Shown: piece after piece, positions 12,401 through 21,890 of the stretch
Layout: each line of letters begins with the position of its first letter
Numbering within the stretch: position 1 is the first letter of the stretch
NCBI RefSeq assembly: GCF_963576675.1
Contig: NC_088916.1
Span: 8,757,001 to 8,821,000 of the forward strand
Origin: Euphorbia lathyris
Lineage: Eukaryota > Streptophyta > Magnoliopsida > Malpighiales > Euphorbiaceae
DNA: 64,000 bases
Direction of reading: 5' to 3'
The notes under the pieces: generated by a model
Seen by the model: only the letters and a program-made list of their open reading frames with translations
The model's database searches: none
What the model was told of the DNA's origin: nothing
Made by a program: the position numbers and the translations under genes

Positions 12401-14691
12401 ACCTTCACATGTCCTTACGGAACATTTGCATATAGGAGAATGCCCTTTGGTCTATGTAACGCACCTGCAACATTTCAACGTTGTATGACTGCGATTTTTA
12501 ATGATTTCATTGAAGATATCATGGAAGTTTTTATGGACGATTTTTCAGTTTATGGAGATTCTTTTGATTCGTGCCTAAAAAACTTGGATAAAGTTCTGTC
12601 TAGGTGTGAAGAAACAAATTTGGTATTAAACTAGGAAAAATGTCATTTCATGGTTGATGAAGGAATTGTTTTAGGTCACAAAATATCTGAAAAAGGATTA
12701 GAAGTGGATAGAGCAAAAACTTCAGTAATAGAAAAATTACCCCCTCCAACTACTGTTAAGGGAGTAAGATCATTTTTAGGACATGCCGGTTTTTACATAA
12801 GATTTATTAAGAATTTTTCTGTAATTTCCAAACCACTCACTAATCTACTCATTAAATATTCCACCTTTGATTTTAATGAAGATTGCGTTAAAGCTTTCGA
12901 AACATTAAAAACAGCTTTAGTCAGTGCACCTATTATTGCTAAACCCGATTGGGATTTACCATTTGAAATTATGTGTGATGCAAGTGATTTAGCTGTCGGA
13001 TGTGTTTTAGGTCAAAGGAAGGATAAGAAACTTCATGTCATTTATTATGCAAGTCACACACTGTCCGGTGCACAATTAAACTACACCACAACTGAGAAAG
13101 AAATGTTAGCTGTAGTTTTTGCATGTGATAAGTTTAGGTCATACTTGTTAGGTTCGAAAGTTATTATTTATACTGATCATGCAGCATTAAGATATTTATT
13201 TGCTAAAAAGGATGCAAAACCGCGTCTAATTAGATGGGTTTTATTACAAGAATTTGATATAGAAATAAAAGACAAAAAGGGAGTAGAAAACCTTGTCGTC
13301 GATCATCTATCGAGACTTGAAGATGAGAACGGTCCTATAGGTGAAACTAACGGTATACGAGATGATTTCCCTGATGAACATCTCTATCAAATGAAAAGCG
13401 TCATGTCACCATGGTATGCAGATATTGCTAATTATCTTGCAGCCAATATTGTTCCAGAAGGATTAAATTTCCAACAAAAGAAGAAATTTTTCTTCGACAT
13501 TAAACAGTATTTTTGGGAAGATCCTTTTTTGTTCAAGACTTGTGGTGACGGGATAATTAGGAGATGCGTTGGTGAAAATGAATATGAATCCATAATGTCG
13601 AAATGCCATTCTAGCTCTTATGGAGGACATAATGGAGCTAACAAGATAGCAGCTAGAATATTTGAATGTGGTTTCTTTTGGCCTACGATGTTTAAAGACG
13701 TCCGTTCATTTATTACTCGATGTGATAAGTGCCAAAGAACATGAAATCTAGGAAGGAAAGATGAGATGCCCCTCACAACCATATTAGAAGTTGAAGTCTT
13801 CGATATGTGGGGAATAGATTTCATGGGACCTTTTCCCCCTTCTTTCGGTAAAACTTACATATTAGTTGCCGTTGATTATGTTTCAAAGTGGGTTGAAGCA
13901 ATTGCAACCCAGACGAACGATTCTAAAGTTGTCGTTAATTTTCTTGACGATATATTTTGTAGATTTGGTTGTCCAAGAGTCATCGTTAGTGATGGCGGTA
14001 CTCATTTTTAAACCGAAGTTTTGAAACGCTTATGAAAAAATATGGAGTACGCCACCGCGTGTCTATGCCATACCATCCTCAGTCAAATGGTCAGGCGGAG
14101 ATATCAAATAGAGAACTCAAATGGATTCTAGAGAAAACAGTTTCATCCTCAAGAAAAGATTAGTCTTGTAAACTAAATAATGCGTTATGGGCATACCGTA
14201 CTGCATTTAAAACACCAATAGGAATGACTCCATACCGCTTAGTGTATGGGAAGGCATGTCATTTGCCAGTCGAATTAGAACATAAAGCCTATTGGGCTAT
14301 TAGGGAACTTAACTTTGATTTACGACAAGCAGGTAAGAAACGTTTGCTCGATTTAAATGAGTTAGATGAGTTGCGCCATCTATCTTACGAAAATGCAAAG
14401 ATTTATAAAGAAAAAGTGAAAAAATGGCACGATGCCAAAATTAAAGTCAAACACTTTAATGTTGGGGATAAAGTGCTGTTATTTAATTCACGACTTCGTT
14501 TATTTCCAAGAAAACTTAAGTCCAGATGGATAGGACCATATTTAGTCGTCAAAACATTCGATTATGGTTCTTTAGAACTGGAAGGTCCTAACGGAGTTCG
14601 TTTTAAAGTTAATGGTAATCGATGTAAAATCTATTACGAAAATATTTCACAAATAGGAATTTCGTTCGTAACAAGATTATCTGACGTATAA
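9416..14691 (+). pseudogene. Athila gag-pol polyprotein, disrupted (copy 1)
   Basis: The first ATG (9416) begins a frame of 1072 residues: a Lys/Asn-rich N terminus, retrotransposon gag domain (about 105-235), aspartic protease with CDLGASINLMP (about 620), and reverse transcriptase from WVSPIHCVPKKGG (about 905) to the FMDD catalytic box (about 1040). TAG at 12632-12634 replaces a Trp codon. Reading resumes at once through the rest of RT, RNase H (DAS, TEKE and YTDH at 13175) and the integrase HHCC finger, then TGA at 13742-13744. The integrase core (WGIDFMG, SDGGTHF) is then cut by a one-base deletion near 14008 and by TAG at 14161-14163, both private to this copy. The C-terminal integrase region is open at 14224-14691. 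Confidence 0.93.
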
Positions 14692-15396
14692 ATCACTCAG
14701 TTTTTCGATCACAGTTTATTTTGTTTTATTTCTTTTTATATTTTTGCTCATTTTCTTTTTATTTTATTTTATTTTATTTTTATTTTATTTTTTTTCATTT
14801 TATTTTTTTTCCAAATGCCATTTTTGTGATTAGATGACTTTATGTTATGATTTAAATGCATAAAATATGTTTATTTCATGATTTTAGATTAGATTTTAGG
14901 AAATTAGAGTGAAATTGAAGTTTCAGGCAATTCTCTGCCGAGAATTTGGAATTCTCAGCCGAGAATCCTATTTTTCAGAGTTGTCCAAATAGGTTAGGTT
15001 TTTTCTGAAGTTACCGAGAATAATAAATTCTCTACCGTGAATCAGGAAAAGGGTCACGACGCCTGATTTCCGCAAGGAAATCAGCGTGTCGCGATCGAGA
15101 ATTTGGAATTCTCGGTCGCGACACGCGTTTTTCCTGCACAATCAGGTCTGAATCATCCTAAACCTTTAGACGAACCCTTTGACAAACGAAACCTTAAGTT
15201 TTTTCATTTCCGAAAGGTGTAATTTTATACCTTTTCATGATTAAAACAACACCTCTTTTCATCTTAAAATCTTATAAATTAGTCCTAGAAGATTCAAGTT
15301 CTGTTACAAATCTTTTCATCTTTGTCAGATTTCTGATTTCTTCAAACACCATTTTTCATTAAGTAACAGAAACCTTGTTTCTTTTAATTCTACACC
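14692..15396. other. Spacer after pol with T-rich microsatellite and hairpins
   Basis: It contains an imperfect (ATTTT)n tract at about 14750-14812, then GC-richer modules built on TTCTCGG / CCGAGAA. The strongest is the long hairpin at 15084-15126; a weaker pair lies at 14937-14966. No ORF is seen before the ATG at 15397. The copy 2 equivalent is 53814-54518. Confidence 0.6.
15084..15126. repeat. 20-bp-stem hairpin in Athila 3' region (copy 1)
   Basis: The left arm 15084-15103 (GCGTGTCGCGATCGAGAATT) pairs with the right arm 15107-15126 across a 3-base loop TGG, with a single mismatch. It sits in the untranslated stretch between pol and the first extra ORF. Its half-site (TTCTCGGTCGCGACACG) recurs in the LTRs and before the second extra ORF. 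Confidence 0.9.
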
Positions 15397-16344
15397 ATGC
15401 CTACCAAATACAAACCTTCAAGGCACAATGCTGCCTCAAGTAACAAATGCCCAGACTTATCCAAACGATATGGGGCGCCTTTTCCTATCTTCAATCACGA
15501 TGAAGGTAGGCGTTACTGGAATCTCCGTTACAAATTCTTCATTGGAATGTTGTATATGGATGAATTTCTTAACACCCAACTTGACATTAGTGATGACATG
15601 AGCCGCTATATGGATCGCCTAGGGTGGACAAAATTCGCCAAAATGCGATTTCCAATAATAAGCGACTGGATACTCGAATTCTTTTGTACCGTTCGTTTCA
15701 CTAACAAACGACGGGTACGTCTCAGTTTTCGTCGAGATGGCGAAATCTTCACTTTCGGCTATCCCGAGTTGCATGCTTGGTTTGGTTTTCCCCCAAGGGA
15801 TACAATCAAACGTCATCCTGGGAAAGACATGACATCCACGGATATTTGGAGAATGCTCACCGGTTTTTGGTGATTCAATTCAAAACTCGCCTATAATCAC
15901 TCCTTTCACTCCAACTCCATGTTGTATTTGCACAAATTCTTGTGTCACAGTTTATTCGGTCGCACATTTAGTTGTGTGTTCCGTGACATAGATCTTTATG
16001 TTCTTGGAGATATATTCCAGGGAAATGCAGTAGATTCTTTAAAGATTCTGATGGAGGGTCTTGTCGCCGCTTCTCGATCCAAAGATAAAAAGATTGGGTT
16101 CGGCAATATAATATGTGGAAAAATTCTTAGTACCAAGGGTACCATTGATGTTCCCTGGAGTGATGATGAATTCTTCCCGACGATAGATTATGAATTTCTC
16201 GAGCACGAAGGACTTGTGAAACGTGTCTTTCGCGCAGGGCCTCACTTTCTGTCTGCACCGGAACGTGAAACTTTCGTGCAGTTTCAGATTGATCGTATTA
16301 AGGCTAGAAATATCCCGCTTGATAGAGATGAATATATCGAGTAG
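15397..16344 (+). pseudogene. Athila extra ORF A (ATHILA ORF-1-like), one internal stop (copy 1)
   Basis: From ATG 15397 a frame runs to TAG at 16342-16344, broken only by TGA at 15871-15873, after which the same frame continues. Expected length is 315 residues. Conserved phrases are LGWTKFAKMRFP, LSFRRDGEIFTFGYPEL, WFGFP, LHKFLCHSLFGR and DLYVLGDIFQGN. The stop aligns to the Tyr of DYFNSK in ORF B. It resembles the ATHILA ORF-1 / putative plant transposon protein families, whose function is unknown. I see no membrane segment, so an envelope role is not supported here. It is clearly homologous to ORF B downstream. Confidence 0.8.
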
Positions 16345-17357
16345 TTTAGGTTTTTCATTTTATTTTGTATATATTTTTCTTATTTTTGTTATAATTTATT
16401 TGTTTGTTTTTAATTTTGTACATATATGATTCCATTAATAAATTCACTTTATTCAAATATTTCATCTTTGTTCATTTATTTTCTAATAGTTGCAAATATT
16501 GGTTAAATGACAATAATTAAATGTTTAGATTAGTCTAATAAGATTTCTTATTTAAACGCATAAATCAATTTTCACAAACTTAATTCATTTTAATACATTA
16601 GGTTTTTCCAATTCATTCAATTGATTAAATTCATGTATTTAATATATATTTATATGAACTTAATATGCACTTAATATGATTCTTTTAACTTGTATGCATA
16701 AATAAGCATTTAAGTTTCATTAATTCTTCATTTACCATTTATTTCACTTTAATTCAATTTATTAAGGTTAAACCTTTAGTTTTCCTTGCAATTAATGTCA
16801 TTTATTTTAGTTTTTAAGTGCAGGGACACTTTATATTAAGTTCAGGAACCATTCCATCAACAAAATTGCACAAACCAAGTCAATCGGCATCAAAATAGCC
16901 AGTTTTGACCAATTCTCTACCGAGAATTAATAATTCTCGGTATGAGCAGCAAAAAACGGACCGATTTCAGGGCGAAAATTCCCTGAAAGTCGCGTGCCGC
17001 GGCCGCAGCTTTGCTATTCGCGGTCGCAACACGTGATTTATAGGCCTTTTGATTCCGATTTTTGACTCAATTTTTGCCTATTCCTATTCCTATTCTACCT
17101 ATACATTTACCTAATCCCCCTATATAAACCTACCTCTTACACAAACCTCACATCACCTCTATTTTTACCCAATCCCTTACTCCTAACTCTTCCCCATAAA
17201 CCTACTTTCACTCTTCCCAATTTATTCATTACCATTTCTTACTCTTTTCCATTCAATCACTTCCAATTACAACCCCCACACTCATCTTCAAACTTTGTTC
17301 TTTCTCTCAATTTCTTTTTCTTCTTCTTCTTCTTCTCAAACCCTAAACACCATTACC
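16345..17357. other. Spacer and leader region between extra ORFs A and B
   Basis: AT-rich DNA to about 16890, then hairpin modules: a perfect 10-bp-arm inverted repeat at 16919-16941 (ACCGAGAATT, loop AAT, AATTCTCGGT) and a GC-rich part with a NotI-type GCGGCCGC near 17000. After these come a TATA box (17121-17128) and a C/T-rich, G-poor leader of about 230 bp leading to ACCATGG. This looks like a separate promoter for ORF B. The copy 2 equivalent is 55467-56479. Confidence 0.6.
17121..17128 (+). promoter_or_regulatory. Putative internal promoter for extra ORF B (copy 1)
   Basis: TATATAAA followed by a CT-rich leader of about 230 bp and ORF B's ATG at 17358 in the context ACCATGG. The same arrangement is kept at 56243-56250 in copy 2. 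Inferred from sequence only. Confidence 0.5.
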
Positions 17358-18617
17358 ATGGTAAGAACTAAGCGTGTTGGTAACAAGCCCGCTATTACGA
17401 AAGCTAATCACCTTCGGGTTCAATATGGAGCTTATTTCGACATCGCTTCGGAGGAGGAAGCCGCCCGTTTCAAACATTTTTCACAAGCCGATCGCCAATT
17501 TGTGGACATGCACTTCCTAGACTTCCATTCGGTAAGAGCATTGAATTTCTCTACTAGAATTGATGCTTTTATTGAGGCGTTGGGTTGGCAAGAATTCGTT
17601 AATATGCGTTTTCCGCGTATTAATGAATATGTGGTGGAATTTTTGGTCACTTTGACCATGAACAAGAAGAAAACCTCAATCTCTTTTAGGAATAATGGTA
17701 CCACTTACACCATTGATTATGAAGCAATGGGAAACATGTTTGGTTTCGCTACTTCTGATTTTTATGATAAGCCTAAGGATTTTGATAATGATGCTGTTTG
17801 GCAAACTCTTTCGAACCAAGACTATTTTAATTCGAAAAACACCTCAAGCAAGTTGATTAAGGACAACTGTGTGTTCTTCTTTCACAAATTTTTGAGTTTC
17901 TCCTTGTTTGGGCGTGTTGAGAGTTCAAAGATTCAGGTTTGGGATTTGTATGTTTTGGATAGTTTGTTTAAAGGCTTGCGGATTGATAGCATTGGTATGT
18001 TGTTTGATAATTTGTTCCGTGCTTCGAGGGCTACTACCATTCAGATCCCTCTTTGTAATTTTATCACCGCTATTGTGTTGGGAGCGCGGGGTGAATTGGC
18101 GGATTTTGACATCTCCACCTACCGTGGGTATGTTCCACTCTTGGACATCTCAGCTCTTGAACGGGCTCATTTATTGCTTCCGCAAGGTCCCCCCATCTTT
18201 ATTTCGTATGCCTCCCGTATTGCCCACCTTCGTGGCACTATGAGTGGTGGCGCTTCAAGTTCTCAATTTGTAGGTACCGAAGGCGGCGGAGAGGCGGAAG
18301 GAGAGGAGGATGAACCCCAAGCTTAACCACAACCCCAAGCACCTCAAGCGGATGATTCGGTGGATTTGCGGAGGATTTTGAACCAAATCAATTCCAACAA
18401 TCGTCAAATGAACTTAAGAATTGATGATTTGGTCGAAAACAACATGGTGATGAATGACAATCTCAATCTTTTGAGGCGTGAGCATAGATCGACTCGGCAT
18501 CGGATGCTTTCCTTTTTCCGACGCCAAAATGTGGAGACTTCACCTACACCTCCAGATTCCCCGCCTCAAGCATATGTTGTTTTCTTTATTTTTATTTTTA
18601 TTTTTATCTTGTTATAA
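17358..18617 (+). pseudogene. Athila extra ORF B (ATHILA ORF-1-like), one stop (copy 1)
   Basis: The ATG at 17358 has a strong plant context. The frame runs to TAA at 18324-18326, a CAA-to-TAA change private to this copy, then continues to 18617; copy 2 is open throughout. It shares with ORF A the blocks LGWQEFVNMRFP, ISFRNNGTTYT, MFGF, FFHKFLSFSLFGR and DLYVLDSLFKG, so the two ORFs are ancient duplicates. The C-terminal third adds a Gly/Glu-rich acidic linker, a Gln/Pro stretch, a helical segment and a strongly hydrophobic tail (VVFFIFIFIFILL) that could be a membrane anchor or a repeat-derived end. Function unknown. Confidence 0.82.
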
Positions 18618-19344
18618 TTTGGTACAATTTTAATTTTACTATGTTTGGTACAATTTTCAATTTTTAATTTTATGTTGAATGTTTCATTTGCTTCAATTTC
18701 TATCTTTATTATCGTATGCCTTATTTCGTATTTAATTTTTATGTTTTCTCAATTTTTGCACCAATGAGGACATGGTCCAATTTAAGTGTGGGAGGAGATA
18801 TACATATATCATTTACACTATACGAAAAAAATGCAACGAAAATATTATTTAACAAAACGAAAAAATGCAACACTAATATATTGCAAAACATTTTTCATAT
18901 GTTCATAAAATTAACCATAAGTTAATATGATTATTTGTTTAGGTTATCTTTATCGTTAGAAAAAATATTTCTATACGGGTAATATTTTCAAATTTTTCAC
19001 AAATCTCCGATACGATTTTAAGTAAAAACGTCTCGAGTGAATGTATTTTAAGTAAATAAATTCTTTATTTTTAAATCTCTATTTTTATATCATGAAATTC
19101 ATGATACAATAAATCTTATTTTAAATTTTCAATTAGGTTTATAGGCATTAAATTGAACTAACATTTTTAGCTCGGTTTGATTTCGTCTTACATTAACACC
19201 AATTGAAGTTTTTAAGGAAACTTTAGCCATAATACATGTTGAATTTTAAGTCAATATAGGATGAATGTGCTATTTTCTTTTTTCCCAAGTTACAATTTTA
19301 ATTTTATAATTCATATTAATTAACCAATTAGTTGAATTCTTAAC

Positions 19345-19614
19345 TTTTGGCCATGATTGAGACCAACCTTATCACAATCGAGGTATGAAAGGGAAGAAAA
19401 TTAAGTACCGTTTACTTTCGGCCACGGTTGCGACCACCCTTATCACAATCGAGGTATGGAAGGAACGTCAAAAGCAATAACAAAAAATAAGCGTGTTTAA
19501 GTTTAAAGTAATGATTGCGTCCACCCATGGCATAGTCGGTACCTCTTAAGCAAACACAAAGCAATAAAATACGTATAAAGTTACGATCAAGACCACCCTT
19601 ATCTCGGGCGTAAC
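19345..19614. repeat. Four-fold diverged repeat in Athila 3' region (copy 1)
   Basis: Four units share a core like GATTGMGACCACCCTTATCAC followed by a GAGGTATG-type tail. Units 1, 2 and 4 are clear; unit 3 (CGTCCACCCATGGCATAGTC) is more diverged. Spacing is about 66-95 bp. Copy 2 has the same set at 58467-58736. Confidence 0.6.
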
Positions 19615-19965
19615 TAAGCAAGTAATTAACCTAAGTACTTATTTTAAATTTAATATATTTCATATATTAGTTTAGGTTTGGGAAAGGAAATTTTGTGCTT
19701 TGAAATGCCTTGAGACGAAAGACTCAATAACATGCGTGCTTATATCGTCCCGAATGCTTCAATTCAAAATTGGAAATACAAGACGAATGATATATCGTAT
19801 ATTATACTAAGTTAATTTGATATTTTGCGTATAAATTTGCCGTGCGAAGTAAGTCTTTTCGGCTTAACTAATTTAAAAGGTAATACCAAGATATATGTTT
19901 TATTTTTATAAAGAGATTAGTTAAAGAATAAATTCAGAGAAATTTTGCTCGGGACTAGCAAAAGA

Positions 19966-19980
19966 TTAAGTGTGGAGATT
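19966..19980 (+). other. Polypurine-tract region before the 3' LTR (copy 1)
   Basis: TTAAGTGTGGAGATT abuts the LTR start at 19981. It is purine-rich but not a perfect tract. Position next to the 3' LTR is the main support. Copy 2: 59088-59102. Confidence 0.6.
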
Positions 19981-21564
19981 TGTTAAGCCCAAAATATACC
20001 CAAAATATCATCAATGATTACATTAATATTGCTACGAATTTATGCTATTTATAACTGTTTAGAAAGCTTTTACTCTCGAATATGTTTCTTTCTTGTAAGG
20101 TACATAAATATTTGGTAAAATCCAAATAGGAATCAAAAGAGCTCAAAAACAGAAGAACAACCCTACAAAAGGAGTCGAAGACGACAGAAATTAAAAACGC
20201 CAAGTCGAGGACGAGAATAAAAGCCGAAGAAGTGAAAAACGTTCCGTGCCGCAACCGCGGCCCCCAAATTCTCGGTTGCGACACGCGTTCTTCAACTTCT
20301 CCTTCCCTTCGTTCGAAGACCAATTGATGCTCCCCCATTCTCGGTAGAGAATTAAATATTCTCGGTACGAGCAGGAGTCTGTAGAAGCCTAATTGCACAC
20401 TTTCGTTTTCGACGAAACGCGATTGTTTGGGTGGATAAAGACGTCCTTTCACAACGGATACGATTCTTCACAACGGACGCGACACTTCAATCAAGACTCT
20501 TTAACATCTATAAATAAAGAGTTGATGGAGAGTTGAAGATATGTAGAAGAAAGAGATTAGTATAGAATTTATGCAGAAATTCCGAGTCAAGTGATTCAGA
20601 AGTTAGATTTCGATTCTGTAAAAAGCAATATGCTGTACACACATTGTTTATTCAATAATAACAAGTTCAGTAGCGTTTAGACATTGTTCCAATTTAGTTT
20701 TCATTTTGGTAGTAGACCGACCAAGTCTCTATTACGAAGATTCAACTAGAAGATTGAGTAGAGGATCCGCCCCTGAGCCTGACAAACTCTAACGAAACCC
20801 AAGGAAAGGATTGACAACCCGTTCACTTGCAAGTCGTCGAATGTTTCCATGCTCCGTGTATCAATTTATATTTCATCTAATAAAGTCCGTTCTATTAGAT
20901 AGATTTTTATGCAGCACTTTGGTAAAGGATCCGAAGTGGATGCTGGTGTTTTCATTAAAACGTATTTAATTCAAAATCTTGTATCAATTTATATTTCATC
21001 TAATAAAGTCCGTTCTATTAGATAGATTTTTATGCAGCACTTTGGTAAAGGATCCGAAGTGGATGCTGGTGTTTTCATTAAAACGTATTTAATTCAAAAT
21101 CTTTACAAGGAAACTTTGTTGAACACTTAGGCAAATTATTATCTCGAAAGAGTTTTAATTTGATTAAGGGAAATTATCCCGGATAGGGTTTTGTCATGTT
21201 CAAAGCCTAATAATTAGAGGTTCCGTCATTTATTTCATCTTTATAATTCATACAAAGTTTAAGGTTGTTTTCTTTGCTTAATGCAAACAAATACATTTGT
21301 TTACTTTTCTAAAAAGTACTAAACGTTCCTGTCTTGCAAATTCATTCTTAAATCAGAATATTTTCTAACATTTTCATATTCTAATCTAATTCTCACTCTA
21401 GCAATTTCAAAACCAAAACCGATTAAACAATTTTCCATATTATAAACCTTAGAAGTAAATTTAACCGATTATAAATAAGTTTTGTTTGAAAAAACGTTCC
21501 CTGTGGGATCGATATCTTTTATTACTACAAGCGTATACCGTGCACTTGCAGAAACCGCTCAACA
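19981..21564 (+). repeat. Athila 3' LTR with internal tandem duplication (copy 1)
   Basis: 1584 bp, TGTTAAG...CTCAACA. It is longer than the other LTRs because 20858-20980 is repeated at 20981-21103 (period 123 bp, beginning GTATCAATTTATATTTC). Next to the repeat, the bases TTCTCTGTAAACTT present in the other LTRs are missing. This happened after the large duplication, since the 3' LTR of copy 2 has the single form. Confidence 0.95.
20858..21103. repeat. 123-bp tandem duplication inside the 3' LTR (copy 1)
   Basis: Two adjacent, essentially identical 123-bp units starting at GTATCAATTT (20858 and 20981). The other three LTRs hold one unit. Confidence 0.92.
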
Positions 21565-21688
21565 CATAGTCATACACATCAGCCTAATCTGTCAAACTTA
21601 TCTATTTTTGTTTTTTTTTTCTAATTTTTTTAATTTAAAAATCTATTTATTATTAAGGGATAAGCACCGAATTTCACTCTAATGTTTT

Positions 21689-21890
21689 TGTTGGATTGTG
21701 AATCCCTTTATTTTCTATTAATCATGAAATGGGTATTTATACAATAGTATGATTCCTATAATTATGCTAGAGGTAATTATAATAGGAAATACAATACAAT
21801 TATGGTATAATTCCTATAATTATGCTAGAGGTAATTATAATAGGAAATACAATAAAGAGAGAATATTAACATATATAACAATATTTAACA
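21689..21890 (-). repeat. Copia 3' LTR (copy 1)
   Basis: A 202-bp LTR; on the minus strand it runs from TGTTAAATATTG to CAATCCAACA. It contains two 58-bp-spaced repeats (from 21752 and 21810) of a stretch including ATTCCTATAATTATGCTAGA, each near-palindromic. It is AT-rich and short, usual for small plant copia families. Confidence 0.85.

Larger units (their letters stand above)
18618..19980. other. Athila 3' untranslated region (copy 1)
   Basis: No credible ORF. It contains a purine-rich AAGTGTGGGAGGAGA at 18784-18798, four diverged copies of a motif around GACCACCCTTATC (19345-19387, 19412-19458, 19508-19545, 19578-19614), and the polypurine-like AAGTGTGGAGA directly before the 3' LTR. The copy 2 equivalent is 57740-59102. 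Confidence 0.6.
7774..21564 (+). mobile_element. Athila-type Ty3/gypsy LTR retrotransposon (copy 1)
   Basis: A structurally complete element of 13,791 bp flanked by the 5-bp duplication CATAG (7769-7773 and 21565-21569). It has two LTRs of the form TGTTAAG...CTCAACA, a primer-binding site complementary to the 3' end of tRNA-Asp, gag-protease-RT-RNase H-integrase in one former frame, then two extra ORFs and a long 3' untranslated region. Gag phrasing (NPYSNTYNPGWRNHPNF), the tRNA-Asp primer and large extra ORFs after pol are typical of the Athila lineage. All pol domains carry stops, so it cannot make its own proteins. Confidence 0.95.

Noticed and set aside
17295..17357. Upstream start for extra ORF B at a TTG codon
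   Set aside because: The ATG at 17358 in ACCATGG context is a much better start; the stretch before it is a CT-rich leader.
15397..18617. Classical envelope gene
   Set aside because: The extra ORFs lack a signal peptide and clear internal membrane segments; only ORF B has a hydrophobic tail, and both match ATHILA ORF-1-like blocks instead.
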